Below, one piece after another: positions 1 through 10,412 of a stretch of DNA of 64,000 bases. The notes below the pieces were generated by a model, which saw nothing but the letters and a program-made list of their open reading frames with translations, did not search any database and was not told where the DNA came from. Each line of letters starts with the position of its first letter. Positions within the stretch are counted from its first letter, which is position 1. The stretch is from Verrucomicrobiota bacterium. Lineage in GTDB: Bacteria; Verrucomicrobiota; Verrucomicrobiia; Limisphaerales; J093. The translations under genes were made by a program, and so were the position numbers. Location: the NCBI GenBank assembly GCA_027493615.1, contig JAOSKK010000001.1, positions 301,629 to 365,628 on the forward strand, in the 5' to 3' direction.

Positions 1-3000
1 CATGTCGACGAGAAAGGGCACGAACCGCCCGTCGTCGGGGCGCAGGTAGACGAGCAGGTTGTGGTCGTTCCCGAAGGTGTAGCTGTCGCCGACGCCGCAC
101 AGGCTGACGAGGGCCCAGGCGCGCGTCCAGGCCTCGAGATCCATGGCGTCGCGGGTCTGCGCCTCGAACGTGGGTCCGGCCAGACCGAGCGTCCGCCCCA
201 GCCGCATCAGCGGGCGATAGTCGTCCGCGTCGCGATGGTTCTTGATCATGAAGTTGTAGCGATACAGCTCCGGGTCCCCGCCCAGGTCCTGGAAATCCAC
301 CCCGAGAACATTGTCCGGTTGGGGCTGCTTGTAGCCGGCGGCATTCGCGGTGGTGGGATAGTAGATGAGTTCGAGCTCGAAGAGTGTGCCGTCGCCACCG
401 TTCGCGTAGGCGCTCTCGAGGAACTCGTCCTCGTGACGGGGCGCGAGGAGGGCCGAACTCGAGTGACTGGTCCGGGGAGCGATCACCTTGCAGAGGTCAA
501 CCGGCGGGCCGGGGATGCCGCCCACGCGGGTGAGGAGGTGTTTGATGAGGATCTCGAGCTGCTTGTTCCCCGTGGCATCCCCGGCGCCGGAACGGTCGAT
601 GAGCATCACGGGGGTGCACGTCGCGGAAAAGGTCGTCCGGCGGGAAGGCGAGGTGGAAGCTCACGCGGGTGTCGCTGTAGCGGCCGCGCTGGCTGCCCTT
701 GAGCCGCACGCCCACGTCGTAGTAAGCCCGGCGATCGTTGTAGATGACCGTCGCGGGGAGCTCCTCGTTGCTCATCACATTGGTGAACGCATGCAGCAAG
801 TCGCGGTTGGCCGGCGTCAGCAGGAGCCGCAGGTTGTGGCCGCGCCGCGAGTCGATCTGGTTGTCCTTGACGACATACAATGCCCCTGCGTTGCGGCCCC
901 CGGCGGGCAGGTGGCGGTCGCGCCGAGCGCATCCGCGGCCTCGACATAGAACTGCACGACAGTACCCGCCGTCGCCCCCGGGAGGTTGGCCGCGTGAACC
1001 CCGGCGTCGTTCCGGACCATCGTCGTGCTCGCCCAGGCACCGCCGTTGACCGACCACCACAACGTGACCGCCGCCACGCCCTGCGGATCCTGCACCGGCA
1101 CGGACACGGTCACGGGGGTGCCGGGATTCGGGACCACCGGCGTGTGTTGCAAGGGGCCGAAGGTCGGACCGAGGTTCGGGGTGAACCGTGAGTTGGGTGC
1201 GCCGGGCGTGCCGGTCTTCGCGGGCCGATTCAGCACCGTGGTGCGGGCCGCGCGGTTGAAGTACAGGCGGGTGTTGAGCCGCGGGTTGCCTGTGAGCCAA
1301 CGCGCCCGGAAAGAGATCTCGTACTCCCGCCCATCGACGACGCTCCGCCCGTTGCGCAGCGTGGTTTCCAGGTGGTTGTGCATGTGCTCCTGCGGACCGG
1401 TGGCGACGAGATGAAGGACGTGGTTGCCCGGCTGGTCGGGGTCGGGAATCACACGGCTGTGGCGATGGGTACCCAGGGCTCGCCACCCGGCCATGCCGTT
1501 CTCGAAATCGCCGTTGCTCACCAACTCGACGGGTGTGCCCGCGGGTGTTTCCACGACGCGGAGGTCATCGATCAGGCACTCGCCGGCATCGAGCAGGCCG
1601 AGGACAAAGTCATTCCATTGCGTGGGCTGCGTGCCGGAGGGGAAGCCAGCCACACGGCGATAGCTGACCCTCTCCCAGGAGGACTTGCCGGACTCGTCGC
1701 TTGCGGCCCAGGCTTCCGGACGCGCGTTGTCGGCGAACGGATCCCGGAGCTCCAGGCTCGACCCGCCTCCATCGGCCGCGGCCGGCCAGGGGCTGCGATC
1801 GTAGTAGTGCACCTCGTCGGCGGGATTGCCGGCGGCATCGCGCAGCCAGATCCGCTCACCGCGACGGGAAAGGCGCCCAGCGAAATCGCCCACGATGTCG
1901 ATCCCGGGGTATTCCGCCCGCAACACCGCGGCGTCCCGGGCCACCACCAGGTAGCCGCCTGGCGCGAGGTGCTGTCCCACCGCAAAACGGTAGGCAATGC
2001 CGCCGCCGAGTTCCCAACCGCTCAGATCCACAGCGTCCGTGCCACGGTTGTACAACTCGATCCATTGCTCATCCGAGGGCACCGGTGCCCCGGTCACCGC
2101 GGCCACCCGCAGCGCCGGGTGATACATGATCTCGTGGATCACCACAGCTTCGTTGAACCGAAAGCGGTTCGTGGCCCCCGGGGATGGCTCCGCCGGGCGC
2201 CACCAACGTCCGTGCCCGTCCGGGAACCGTGCCCGCGGCGCCGCCTCAACGACCATGCCGTCCGCCACCCGCGTGCGATCCGGCGTGAACAGGAACAAGC
2301 GGTCGCCCGGCATCGGCCGGAATCCCAACGTCCCGGCGTCGAGGACCTGGAACCCGCCCGCCTCGACCCGTGTGCCTTCGGGCAACACGAAATCCGCGTT
2401 GGTCGCACCCGCGAGGCGCAACACCCAGCCTTCGAGCGTCAACGGCTCCAGGCCCCGATTCATCAGCTCGACCCAGAACGTTGCGTCGGCGGTCCCGCTG
2501 GTCTCGGTGAAGCCCACCTCCAACCCGGGGGCGGCCGGCCCAGGGAAGTTCTCCCGGCCGGGCGTCCCGCCGACTTCGGCGCTGGCGGCCCAGTGATCCG
2601 GCGCGGCACTTCCCCAGTCCCGATCGAGCTTGGCCAGGGAAACGCCGGCGCCGTCCGGGGCCACGGGCCATTCGTCGCGCGTGGCAAAGCGAAGCCGGTC
2701 CATCAACCGACCGTCCGCGTTGCGCAGCTCGAGGGTTCCGCCGGCGTTGGAGAGCCGGTTCGTGTACGGGCCGAGCAAGGACGTCAGGCCGGTCGCCGCG
2801 GCCAGCGCCTCGGGGTTGATGCCCACCACCACATAACCCTGCCCGACGACGCGGGTGCCCTCCGGAAACGTGTATGCGATGTCCCCGGTGACGCGCCAAC
2901 CCGACACATCGAGGTCCACGGCCATCTGGTTGTAGAACTCGACCCACTCCATCGCCGGCTCGTTCGTGGCCGGGTGATACATCACCTCGTTGAACACCAA

Positions 3001-3231
3001 GGCCGTGTCGGCGTGCAGGCGCTTGGCCAGTCCGCCGAGGAGCAGGAGACACAGCCCGAGGCGAAGAATGGCTGCCAGCCGCCCGCCAGGCCGCCGCCTT
3101 TCCTCTCCCCCGTAGGCGCCGACGCCAGGAGGCCTTGTGGAACACCGCCACCCCGCCGGACGCCGCACGCGAAACCCTCGGCTCGCCGTGCTGATGATGA
3201 ACGCGGAGTAACCCGCTGACGCGCTGCACAT
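1..3231 (-). CDS. Secreted CotH-kinase / lamin-tail-domain protein (incomplete, runs off the window)
   Basis: Large exported protein whose C-terminus lies beyond base 1. After a hydrophobic leader (LRLGLCLLLLGGLA) there are several lamin-tail-like modules, each opening with a NEVMYHP or HEIMYHP motif followed by WVEFYN or WIELYN and LSGWEL. A carbohydrate-binding-like stretch (LVSNGDFENGMAGW) and a CotH-type region come next: YDVGVRLKGSQRG, VMLIDRSGAGDATGNK, FVPFLVDM. CotH homologues are atypical protein kinases of spore coats; in Verrucomicrobiota such proteins are usually exported and of unknown function. The frame breaks near 897-902 (a C run on the plus strand) and near 608-614; each is repaired by one extra base. 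The start at 3231 is uncertain, since the leader lies about 50 codons inside. The kinase-like role is family inference. Confidence 0.75.
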
Positions 3232-3384
3232 CGGCCCAGGCTAACCGAAAGGCGACTCCGGTAACAAACCCTTGTCGCAACGAGGTTGGGTGCTCGACGA
3301 GCTGCCCAGGGACTGGAATTCAAATGGTAGAGTGCAGACTGCCGAAGGGACGTCCATCCAGGTCCGCTCGCTGCCCCTGAGCGG

Positions 3385-3560
3385 ATCCAGGAGAACCAGC
3401 TCGCTTCTTCAATCCCCGATGTTCGCAATCGGTGGAGGGACTCTTCGTCTTGGATTCTCCTCCGATTGCGAACATCGGGGATGGGGCTGAGGGAGGCGCT
3501 CCGTGAACCTGGGGTGCGGGCTTCCTGCTTGCACCCTCCGTGGTTCATGGCACCTGCGCA
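3385..3560. repeat. Dispersed hairpin repeat, copy A
   Basis: A perfect 21-base inverted repeat (arms 3412-3432 and 3462-3482, outer ends ATCCCCGAT / ATCGGGGAT) is followed by a conserved tail containing GTGCGGGCTTCC and CTCCGTGGTTCATGG. The same layout recurs at 8962-9130, and partly at 6125, 32344 and 50790. It fills most of the 380-base gap 3232-3612, in which I see no gene. Short frames through it read PIPDVRNRRRI and are spurious. Confidence 0.8.
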
Positions 3561-3612
3561 GGCGACACGGTTTCGGGGGTGACGGACGTTCTCGGCCCGC
3601 TATGCTGGGCCC

Positions 3613-4668
3613 ATGATTACGACCACCGCTCGCTCTTACGCCGCCCAGAGTGCGACGTCGCCCCTCGCCCCGTTCACCATCAACCGTCGGGAGCCTGGCG
3701 CCACCGACGTCGAGATCGAGATCCTCTTCTGCGGGGTGTGCCACTCGGACCTTCACCAGGCCCGCAACGAATGGCATAACACCCTCTATCCTTGCGTGCC
3801 CGGTCATGAGATCGTCGGCCGCGTCACCCGCGTGGGCAGTCAGGTCCGCAAGTTCAAGCCCGGCGATCTCAGCGCCGTCGGGTGCATGGTGGATTCCTGC
3901 CGCACCTGCGTGCATTGCCAGGCCGGCCTCGAGCAATACTGTCTGGCCTTCCCCACGTTCACATACAACGGCGAGGACAAGTTCCTCGGCGGTCCGACCT
4001 TCGGCGGCTACTCCACCAGCATCGTGGTGGACGAGGCCTTCGTGCTGCGCGTGCCGGCCGGCCTCGACCTGGCTGCCACCGCCCCGCTGCTCTGCGCCGG
4101 GATCACCACCTACTCGCCGCTCCGCCACTGGAAGGTCGGCCCCAACCAGAAGGTGGGCGTCGTCGGGCTTGGCGGCCTGGGTCACATGGCCGTGAAGTTC
4201 GCCCGGGCCTTCGGCGCCCACGTGGTCCTGTTCACCAGCTCGCCCGGGAAGGTTGCCGACGGCCTGCGCCTCGGGGCCCATGAGGTGGTGCTTTCGAAAG
4301 ACGCCGACGCGATGAAGAAGCACGTCAACAGCTTCGATTTCATCCTCGATACCGTGTCGGCCCAGCACGACCTCAACACGTATCTCAGCCTGCTCAAGCT
4401 CGACGGCACCCTCACGCTCGTCGGGGCGCCCGAGCATCCGCTGCCCGTGTCGGCGTTCACCCTGATCCTGCCCCGCCGCAACTTTGCCGGGTCGGCGATC
4501 GGCGGCATCGCCGAAACCCAGGAGATGCTCGATTTCTGCGCGCAGCACCGGATCGTGTCGGACATCGAACTCATCCCGATTCAGCAGATCAACGAGGCCT
4601 GGGATCGCCTGGTCAAGCAGGACGTGAAGTACCGCTTCGTCATCGACTCGTCCTCCCTGCGAAAATGA
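3613..4668 (+). CDS. Zinc-dependent NAD(P)-linked alcohol dehydrogenase, YahK/CAD-like
   Basis: A 351-residue medium-chain dehydrogenase that interconverts aldehydes and alcohols in the cytoplasm. Catalytic zinc ligands are visible in GVCHSD (Cys43), GHE (His65) and Cys161. The structural-zinc lobe has Cys96, Cys99, Cys102 and Cys110. The Rossmann glycine motif GLGGLG spans about residues 185-190. Length and the CMVDSC segment match the YahK/cinnamyl-alcohol-dehydrogenase branch, which is usually NADPH-dependent with broad aldehyde specificity; the substrate cannot be read here. The stop overlaps the next start in an ATGA at 4665-4668, suggesting translational coupling. One frame, apparently intact. 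Confidence 0.9.
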   Translation: MITTTARSYAAQSATSPLAPFTINRREPGATDVEIEILFCGVCHSDLHQARNEWHNTLYPCVPGHEIVGRVTRVGSQVRKFKPGDLSAVGCMVDSCRTCVHCQAGLEQYCLAFPTFTYNGEDKFLGGPTFGGYSTSIVVDEAFVLRVPAGLDLAATAPLLCAGITTYSPLRHWKVGPNQKVGVVGLGGLGHMAVKFARAFGAHVVLFTSSPGKVADGLRLGAHEVVLSKDADAMKKHVNSFDFILDTVSAQHDLNTYLSLLKLDGTLTLVGAPEHPLPVSAFTLILPRRNFAGSAIGGIAETQEMLDFCAQHRIVSDIELIPIQQINEAWDRLVKQDVKYRFVIDSSSLRK

Positions 4669-6124
4669 GCCCGGCCCGCTACCGCTGGCTGGCCGGCTGG
4701 TACGCCGGCGCTGCCCTCGCCTCCGCCGCCGCGGCCGCGGAGACCCCGACAGCGTCCGCGTACGTCGTCGTGGTCTCGCAAGCCACGGCCGCAGAGCCGG
4801 CGTGGCAGGCGGTCGTCGACGCCCTGGCCACCCAACACCAGGCGCGCGTCCTCGTTTTCACCGAGGCGGTGCGCGAGGTGTTGCCCGCGCTGCGAACCTG
4901 GTTCCCGCGCCACGTCGGTTTCGTGGCCCGCCCCGAGGAAGCCAGCCGCGCGTTCGTTCATGAGATTCATCGCCTGGCGCGCCAGCTCGATGACGATCCT
5001 TACACCGATTGCTTCTGGGGCGTCGTCACCGGCTACGACGCCGCCAACGCCCTCCGCCTCGCCCAACACACCGAGCCGCTCACCATCCGCAAGATCGCTT
5101 CGGGCACCGAGCTGGCCATGGAGATGGTCGAGGCAGGCGTGTGGTACTGCGAGTTGAACCAGAACAAGATGGTCCGGAAAGAACCGGGCCAGCCCGCCGT
5201 CGAGCTCCAGGCTCCGGACGACACCACTGAGGCCCTGGTGAGCGCGCTCAACGATTACCAGGCCGACCTGTTTGTCACCTCGGGCCACGCCACCGAACGG
5301 GATTGGCAGATCGGCTTCCGCTACCGGAACGGCTACTTCCGACACGCCGATGGCCAACTCTTCGGCCAGGACACGCAGGGAGGCGGTGGCCCATCCACTC
5401 GCCCAACCCGAAGGTCTACCTGCCCATCGGCAACTGCTTGATGGGTCACATCGACCGCCGCGACTGCATGGCGACCAGTTGGCTGAACAGCGCCGGCGTC
5501 CACCAGATGCTCGGCTATCTGCAGCCGACTTGGTACGGCTACATGGGCTGGGGTGTGCTCGATTATTTCGTCGAGCAACCGGGACGCTACACGTTCACCG
5601 AGGCGTTCTTCGCCAACCACCACGCGCTCGTCCACCGCCTGGCGACCTGCTTCCCCGAACTGGCGGCCGCCGAAACCGACCTGAACGGTCGGACCACCAC
5701 GCCGGTGAGGCTGAGCGACCCGGCCCGCGCTGCCGGCCTCACGCTCCAGGACGCCCGGGGTCTCCTCTTCGACCGCGATCTGGTGGCATTCTATGGCGAC
5801 CCGGCCTGGTCCGCACGCCTCGCCGACCGGCCCCGGGCCTTCGAACAGACGCTCCGCGTCGAAGCGGACACCTACGTTTTTGAAATCACACCCCGCCGCG
5901 GGGCGGACAGCTTCGCGCCGGTCAACCGCAACGGCTCGCAACGCGGGGGACGCCCCTTCATCGCTTACCTCCCTCACCGGGTGCGCGAGGTTGCCCTCAT
6001 GGAAGGGGCGGAACTCCGTCCCGTCGTCACCGACGACTTCGTCCTGGTGCCCAATCCCGGCACCTGTGATCCGGCCCGGCCGTATCGCGTCCGGTTTACG
6101 GCTACCCCGATACTCTCGAAATGA
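4665..6124 (+). CDS. Secreted protein with possible caspase-fold (clan CD, C25-like) His/Cys dyad
   Basis: Unrecognised family. An N-terminal signal peptide (AGAALASAAAAAE) indicates export. The middle has TSGHATERD with His208, and after a frame break near 5385-5400 the protein continues with KVYLPIGNCLMGH, whose Cys is encoded at 5435-5437. A buried-strand SGH followed by GNC resembles the catalytic pair of clan CD peptidases such as gingipains. The C-terminal third (VEADTYVFEI, FIAYLPHR) looks like a beta domain. The two frames join cleanly with one added base, so the break is probably a sequence error. It overlaps the dehydrogenase stop by four bases. The peptidase idea is inference; an inactive member or unrelated fold is possible. 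Confidence 0.6.
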
Positions 6125-6237
6125 CCCGGTGGTGTGGGCTTCCAGCCTGCACCCTCCGCGGTTCGTGGTCACTGAGCAGGTCCGGCAGGAACAGGACGCT
6201 TCCCTGGAGCTTTGAATTTTGAGCTTTGAGCTTTGAG
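6125..6237. repeat. Partial dispersed repeat (copy D, tail only) plus GAGCTTTGA tract
   Basis: Bases 6125-6200 match the tail of copies A and B (GGGCTTCCAGCCTGC, then GCGGTTCGTGG) but lack the hairpin. At 6207-6237 the motif GAGCTTTGA occurs three times, partly overlapping and once separated by ATTTT. No gene is seen between 6125 and 6344. Confidence 0.6.
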
Positions 6238-6344
6238 GCTCCCAGAGCTCCTCTGCCCCCCAGGTTCGCCGCGTCTGGGAAGATCCAACACGAACCGGCG
6301 GCTTCCCACGTTCCCAGGCGTGCCTTAGACTCCCCGGCATCGCC

Positions 6345-8300
6345 ATGAGACGTCGCGACTTTCTTGCCTTGGCTGGTGGACTCACCGGGTATTCGGTGGT
6401 GGTGAAGGTGGACGGGTTGGCTGCCGCCCCGCCTTCGACCCGTGAGGCGCTCGCCGAAGCCTTCCAGCGCATCGCCCCTCCCCGGGCCCTCGAACGTCGC
6501 CTCGCGGCCGAACCCCATCTGACGTTGGTCGACCTTGATTGCGACGTCCTCGTCGCCGGCGGTGGCATGGCCGGCGTGTGCGCCGCCGTGGCCGCCGCCC
6601 GCAACGGCGCCCGCGTGGTCCTGCTCCAGGACCGCTCCCGCCTCGGGGGCAACGCCAGCAGCGAGGTCAAAATGCACATCGTCGGGGCCGATTGTCACGG
6701 CGCACGACCCGGTTGGCGCGAGGGCGGCTTGATCGAGGAATTCCGGCTCGATGACGCCGTCAACAACCCCCAGCGCAGCTTCGAGTTCTGGGATCTGCTC
6801 CTTTACGACAAGGTCCTCAGCGAACCCAACATCACGCTGCTCCTCGACACCGTCCTGTATGCCGCCGAGACCGAGAACGGACTCATCCGCCGCGTGCCGG
6901 CGCGCTGCGACAAGACCGAGCACCTTTACCGCGTCACCGCCCGCCTCTTTCTGGACTGCACCGGCGACAGCCGGCTGGCTCTCGAAGCCGGTGCCGAGAC
7001 CCGCTGGGGCCGCGAGCCCAAGAGCGAGTTCAACGAATCACTGGCCCCCGCGCTCGGTGACCGCCAGACGCTCGGAAGCAGCATCCTCTTCACCGCGCGG
7101 GACTACGGGCGCCCCATGCCGTTCCGCCCGCCGAAATGGGCCCGCCCCGTCACCAAGGAGATGCTGAAGTTTCGCTCGGTCGGCTCGTGGGAGTACGGCT
7201 ACTGGTGGATCGAATGGGGCGGTCAGCTCGATACGATCCGCGACAACGAACGCATCCGGTTCGAGCTCCTCGCCATCGTCCTGGGCGTCTGGGACTACAT
7301 CAAGAACTCCGGCGATCTCCCTTCCAGTGCCACCTGGGCCATGGACTGGATCGGCGCTCTGCCTGGCAAACGCGAGAACCGACGCGTGATCGGCGACTAC
7401 CTCCTCACCCAGCACGACCTCGAAGGCAGGAACGGCGAACCCGTCGACGCTGTCGCCATCGGGGGCTGGCCTTTCGACGACCATCCCCCAGCGGTTTCGA
7501 CGAGTGGCAGAAGCCGCCGTTCCGCTCCATCCGCATGCCCGAGGTTTATAGCATCCCCCTGCGCTGCCTCTACAGCCGCAACGTCCGCAACCTCTTGATG
7601 GCCGGCCGCAACATCTCCGCCTCCCACGTCGCCCTCAGCTCCACGCGCGTCATGGCCACCTGCAGCGTCCTCGGCCAGGCGGCCGGAACCGCCGCCGCCC
7701 TCTGCGCCCGCCACGGCCTTCTCCCCGCCAGCTCTGCGAAGACCGCGCCCGGCTGCGCGAGTTGCAGCAGACCCTCCTCCGCGATGACCAGACGATCAAG
7801 GGCCTCCACAACGAGGACCCGCTCGACCTCGCCCGCTCCGCCACGGTCACCGCCTCCGACGCCCACGACCTTTCCCGTCCCTCCCATGTCACCAACGGTC
7901 TCGTCCGCGACCTCGGCGGCCAGTGGACCAATCGCTGGGGCGCCCCCTCACCGAGGACGGCGTCTGGCTCGAGGTCGCCTGGGATCAGCCCCAGCCCCTC
8001 CGGCACGTCCAGATCACGTTTGACACCGGGTTCCACCGCGAGCTCACCCTTTCCGCCAGCACGGGCGTCAGCCAGCGCGTCATCCGCGCGCCGCAACCCG
8101 AGACCGTCCGCGATTACACCCTCCTCTACCTCGATCCGGCCGGGAACGGCTGGCGGGAACTCGTGCGCGTCCAGGGAAACCACCAGCGCCTGGTCCGCCA
8201 CTCCTTTGACCCCTTGCAGACCCGCGCCCTCCGACTCCACATCACCGCCACCAACGGCGAGGCGATCGCCCGCGTGTACGAGCTCCGCGCCTACGCCTGA
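6345..8300 (+). CDS. Tat-exported FAD-dependent oxidoreductase with C-terminal discoidin-like domain
   Basis: Starts with a twin-arginine leader (MRRRDFLALAGG). The FAD-binding Rossmann motif DVLVAGGGMAGV is at about residues 66-77, then GGNASSEVKMHIVG and LDCTGDSRLALEAGA, typical of the FAD_oxidored (PF12831) type. The later part has LLMAGRNISASHVALSSTRVM and ATCSVLGQAAGTAAAL, the usual closing FAD motif, followed by a beta-rich F5/8-type tail (ARSATVTASDAHDLSRP). Three frame breaks, near 7490, 7730 and 7940, each fall at a C run one base short. Members often oxidise sugars or related metabolites outside the cytoplasm; the substrate is unknown here. It converges with the next gene, overlapping it by about 10 bases. 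Confidence 0.8.
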
Positions 8301-8740
8301 CCCGACCGATGGCTCAATAGGCCGCCGCCCAGTGCCGGTTCGAACCGCCGCGGGGCCGACGTCGTCACCGGCACGGCTCGCGCCAGGGGCCGCGCTTCCT
8401 CTTCCTCCGGCCCGAACAGGTACTCCGCCAGTTCGTTCAGCAGCTTCCCGGACAGCCGCACCTTCAGAACGTTCCGCACCCAGCCCCCGCGCATCTGGTT
8501 GTCCTGCGAAAACCCCTCCAGCTCCGCGCGGAACGCCAGCCACGAATCCGTCTCCCCCAGCCGCTGGATGGCATCGAGGTCCGGCCGGAAGAACGACGGT
8601 CGCAGCAGCCGGATCAGCCGCCGCAACATCCGTCCCTGGGGCGTGAGACATTCCTCCAGCATTCGCGCCGGATACCGCGCTTCCGGACACTGAAGGCGTT
8701 CGCAAAACGCTACTCTGAATTTGGATGGCCAAGCCTTCAT
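8291..8740 (-). CDS. Conserved hypothetical protein, about 149 residues
   Basis: I do not recognise a characterised family, but the layout (FRVAFCERLQCPEARY near the N-terminus, RPSFFRPDLDAI, WVRNVLKVRLSGKLL) resembles small uncharacterised proteins common in Verrucomicrobiota. The protein is basic in the middle with an acidic patch FGPEEEEA; no signal peptide or membrane segment is seen. Its 3' end overlaps the end of the convergent oxidoreductase gene by about 10 bases. Two Cys (FCERLQC) might bind metal, which is speculation. Confidence 0.65.
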   Translation of the reverse strand: MKAWPSKFRVAFCERLQCPEARYPARMLEECLTPQGRMLRRLIRLLRPSFFRPDLDAIQRLGETDSWLAFRAELEGFSQDNQMRGGWVRNVLKVRLSGKLLNELAEYLFGPEEEEARPLARAVPVTTSAPRRFEPALGGGLLSHRSGQA

Positions 8741-8961
8741 AGGACTCGAAGCTGGCCCGACCCCGCATGATCAGCAAGAAGATTTCAAACTTTCTCTATA
8801 TGTATAACTACTTAGCAAGCCTTGCGGGACCGGGCGGAGCGTCGCCGCCTCCCGTGAACCGCCCGGTGAGGGCACCGGGCCTGCAAGCTGTGGGCCGGAT
8901 CCCCGACCCGGCGGGGACGGTTCATCGCTCCTGGGTCTATCCAAGTGGACCACGTCATTCC

Positions 8962-9130
8962 CCCAATCCCCGATGTTCGTAATCGGTGGAGGGACGCCCC
9001 GTCTTCGATTCTCCGCCGATTACGAACATCGGGGATTGGGCTGAGAGAGGTGCTCCCTGAACCTGTGGTGCGGGCTGCCAGCCTGCACTCTCCGTGGTTC
9101 ATGGCCCCCGAGCAGATCCGCAAGGTATAG
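8962..9130. repeat. Dispersed hairpin repeat, copy B
   Basis: Perfect 25-base inverted repeat with arms 8962-8986 and 9016-9040 (outer ends CCCAATCCCC / GGGGATTGGG) around a 29-base loop, followed by the shared tail with GTGCGGGCTGCC and CTCCGTGGTTCATGG. It differs from copy A at a compensated position in both arms (GTTCGTAATC here, GTTCGCAATC there), so pairing is kept. It fills much of the 437-base gap 8741-9178, where I see no gene. Confidence 0.85.
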
Positions 9131-9178
9131 GACGCATCCCGCGCGCCACGGCGGATCTCCCGGGCCGCCCATCCCCGC

Positions 9179-9637
9179 TCAGCGCCCGGGCCGCAGGAGA
9201 TCCCGGAGGTCGAGGGTGGCCCAGCGCTCGGCAATCCGGCCGTGGGCGATCCGCCAAAACACCATGCCGGTGAGCGTGATCTTCCGGCCCGACGGTGCCA
9301 CGCCTTGAAACGAGCCCTGATGTGTTCCGCGCCAGGTCGCCCGCACGGCCACCCGATCGCCCTCAGCCACCATGTCCTCCAGGGTCACCCAGACGTCGGG
9401 CAGGGCGTGGTGCAGCCGCGCCATGGCGAGTCGGGCCGCCTCCGGCCCGCGCGGCGTCCCTGGCGGAGCGGCGTGATCGATGAAGTCGGACGCAAGCTGC
9501 GCGTCCGCCGCCGCCAGGTTCTTGCGGTTCACCAGTTGCTCGTAGTGCTCCCGCACGAGCTGTTTGTTGGCCTCGGTGGTAGTGCGGCAACCGGGTTCCC
9601 GCGGCGGCACCGTTCGCTCCAGAGTGACAGGCATCAT
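9179..9637 (-). CDS. SnoaL-like / ester-cyclase-type NTF2-fold protein
   Basis: A 152-residue cytoplasmic protein of the SnoaL-like polyketide cyclase family (NTF2 fold). Characteristic features are NKQLVREHYEQLVN at about residues 24-37, DFIDHAAPPG at 51-60, the GDRVAVRATWRGTHQG strand pair at 93-108, and the closing KITLTGMVFWRIAHGRI. These proteins form small cone-shaped barrels with very varied small-molecule roles, so no substrate is assigned. The start is set at the MM pair (9632-9637); the frame stays open upstream, but that stretch holds only the 9662-9725 repeat. Single frame, no sign of truncation. Confidence 0.85.
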   Translation of the reverse strand: MMPVTLERTVPPREPGCRTTTEANKQLVREHYEQLVNRKNLAAADAQLASDFIDHAAPPGTPRGPEAARLAMARLHHALPDVWVTLEDMVAEGDRVAVRATWRGTHQGSFQGVAPSGRKITLTGMVFWRIAHGRIAERWATLDLRDLLRPGR

Positions 9638-9661
9638 AGGCTTGTGGTCCAACGGCTTCCT

Positions 9662-9725
9662 GTAGGAGTCGAGGTCACGAGACTCACGCCTCCCGACCCC
9701 GTAGGAGTCGAGGTGACGAGACTCA
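9662..9725. repeat. Direct repeat pair (GTAGGAGTCGAGGT-type)
   Basis: Two 25-base copies, at 9662-9686 and 9701-9725, differ at one base (GAGGTCACG against GAGGTGACG). Each has short internal complementarity, GAGTC with GACTC. They lie between the SnoaL-like and cytochrome genes, both minus strand. Confidence 0.8.
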
Positions 9726-9741
9726 ACTTCTCTTCTCCCAC

Positions 9742-10329
9742 TCACTCGTACAAGGGCAGCGTATCCGGTCCGAGTGGATCCGGCACCCGGTTCCGCACCG
9801 GTGGCAGCGAGCGGAGGTACGCGAAGATTGCGCGCAGATCCTCGTCGGTGAGTTGGGCCAGACCCTGCCATGGCATGGGCGGGAGAATGTCCCGACCCGT
9901 CCCCATGTGGCGACCGGTGCGCATCGCCTCGAGGAACATCGCCTCGGTCCAGATGCCCAGACCCGTGTTGACGTCCGGGGTCAGGTTGGCGGCGTAGCTG
10001 ACTCCCCAAGGACCGGCCCAGGCCGTGAGTCCCGCCGTCACGGCGAACCACGGCCCGGGCTTCAGCTTGGGCGGGGGCGGCAGTTCCAAGTCCTCCGGAT
10101 GGCCCGCCAACCACCTTGAGGTGTCCGGGACGGGGCCCTGAGGACCGAGCGTGCGCGGTGTGTGGCAATCGGCGCAGCCGCCGTACTGGACGAGGTAACG
10201 TCCGCGCTCGACCGGGTTCGATGAGGGCGCCCGGCTGGCGGCGACGAGGACGGCGAGCGCCAGGGAAGCGAGACCCGCGGCGGGCAGCAGGGCGGGCCGC
10301 ATCGGCAGACGAATGAACGAGGGTTTCAT
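9742..10329 (-). CDS. Single-haem cytochrome c, membrane-anchored or secreted
   Basis: A 195-residue protein with an N-terminal hydrophobic segment (residues about 13-31, LLPAAGLASLALAVLVAA). The haem-binding CXXCH is CADCH at 52-56 within RGRYLVQYGGCADCH. A distal Met is likely in ILPPMPWQGL (about 148-157), followed by LTDEDLRAIFAYLRSLP, the usual C-terminal helix of class I cytochromes c. This type is common in periplasmic chains feeding alcohol or sugar dehydrogenases; no dehydrogenase partner lies directly beside it. The start at 10329 is preferred over an upstream in-frame ATG at 10359 because it places the leader at the N-terminus. Confidence 0.85.
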   Translation of the reverse strand: MKPSFIRLPMRPALLPAAGLASLALAVLVAASRAPSSNPVERGRYLVQYGGCADCHTPRTLGPQGPVPDTSRWLAGHPEDLELPPPPKLKPGPWFAVTAGLTAWAGPWGVSYAANLTPDVNTGLGIWTEAMFLEAMRTGRHMGTGRDILPPMPWQGLAQLTDEDLRAIFAYLRSLPPVRNRVPDPLGPDTLPLYE

Positions 10330-10412
10330 GGCAATGGTTCTTCGGAGGATCAGAGGCATTGGCAGCGCCGAGAGTGTCTTGTGGCGGACACCGAAGCGTC
10401 GCGGCGCTCGCT

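Noticed and set aside
3412..9110. Small hypothetical proteins reading PIPDVRNRRRI on the minus strand
   Set aside because: They recur only because the hairpin repeat recurs; no start signals or independent conservation.
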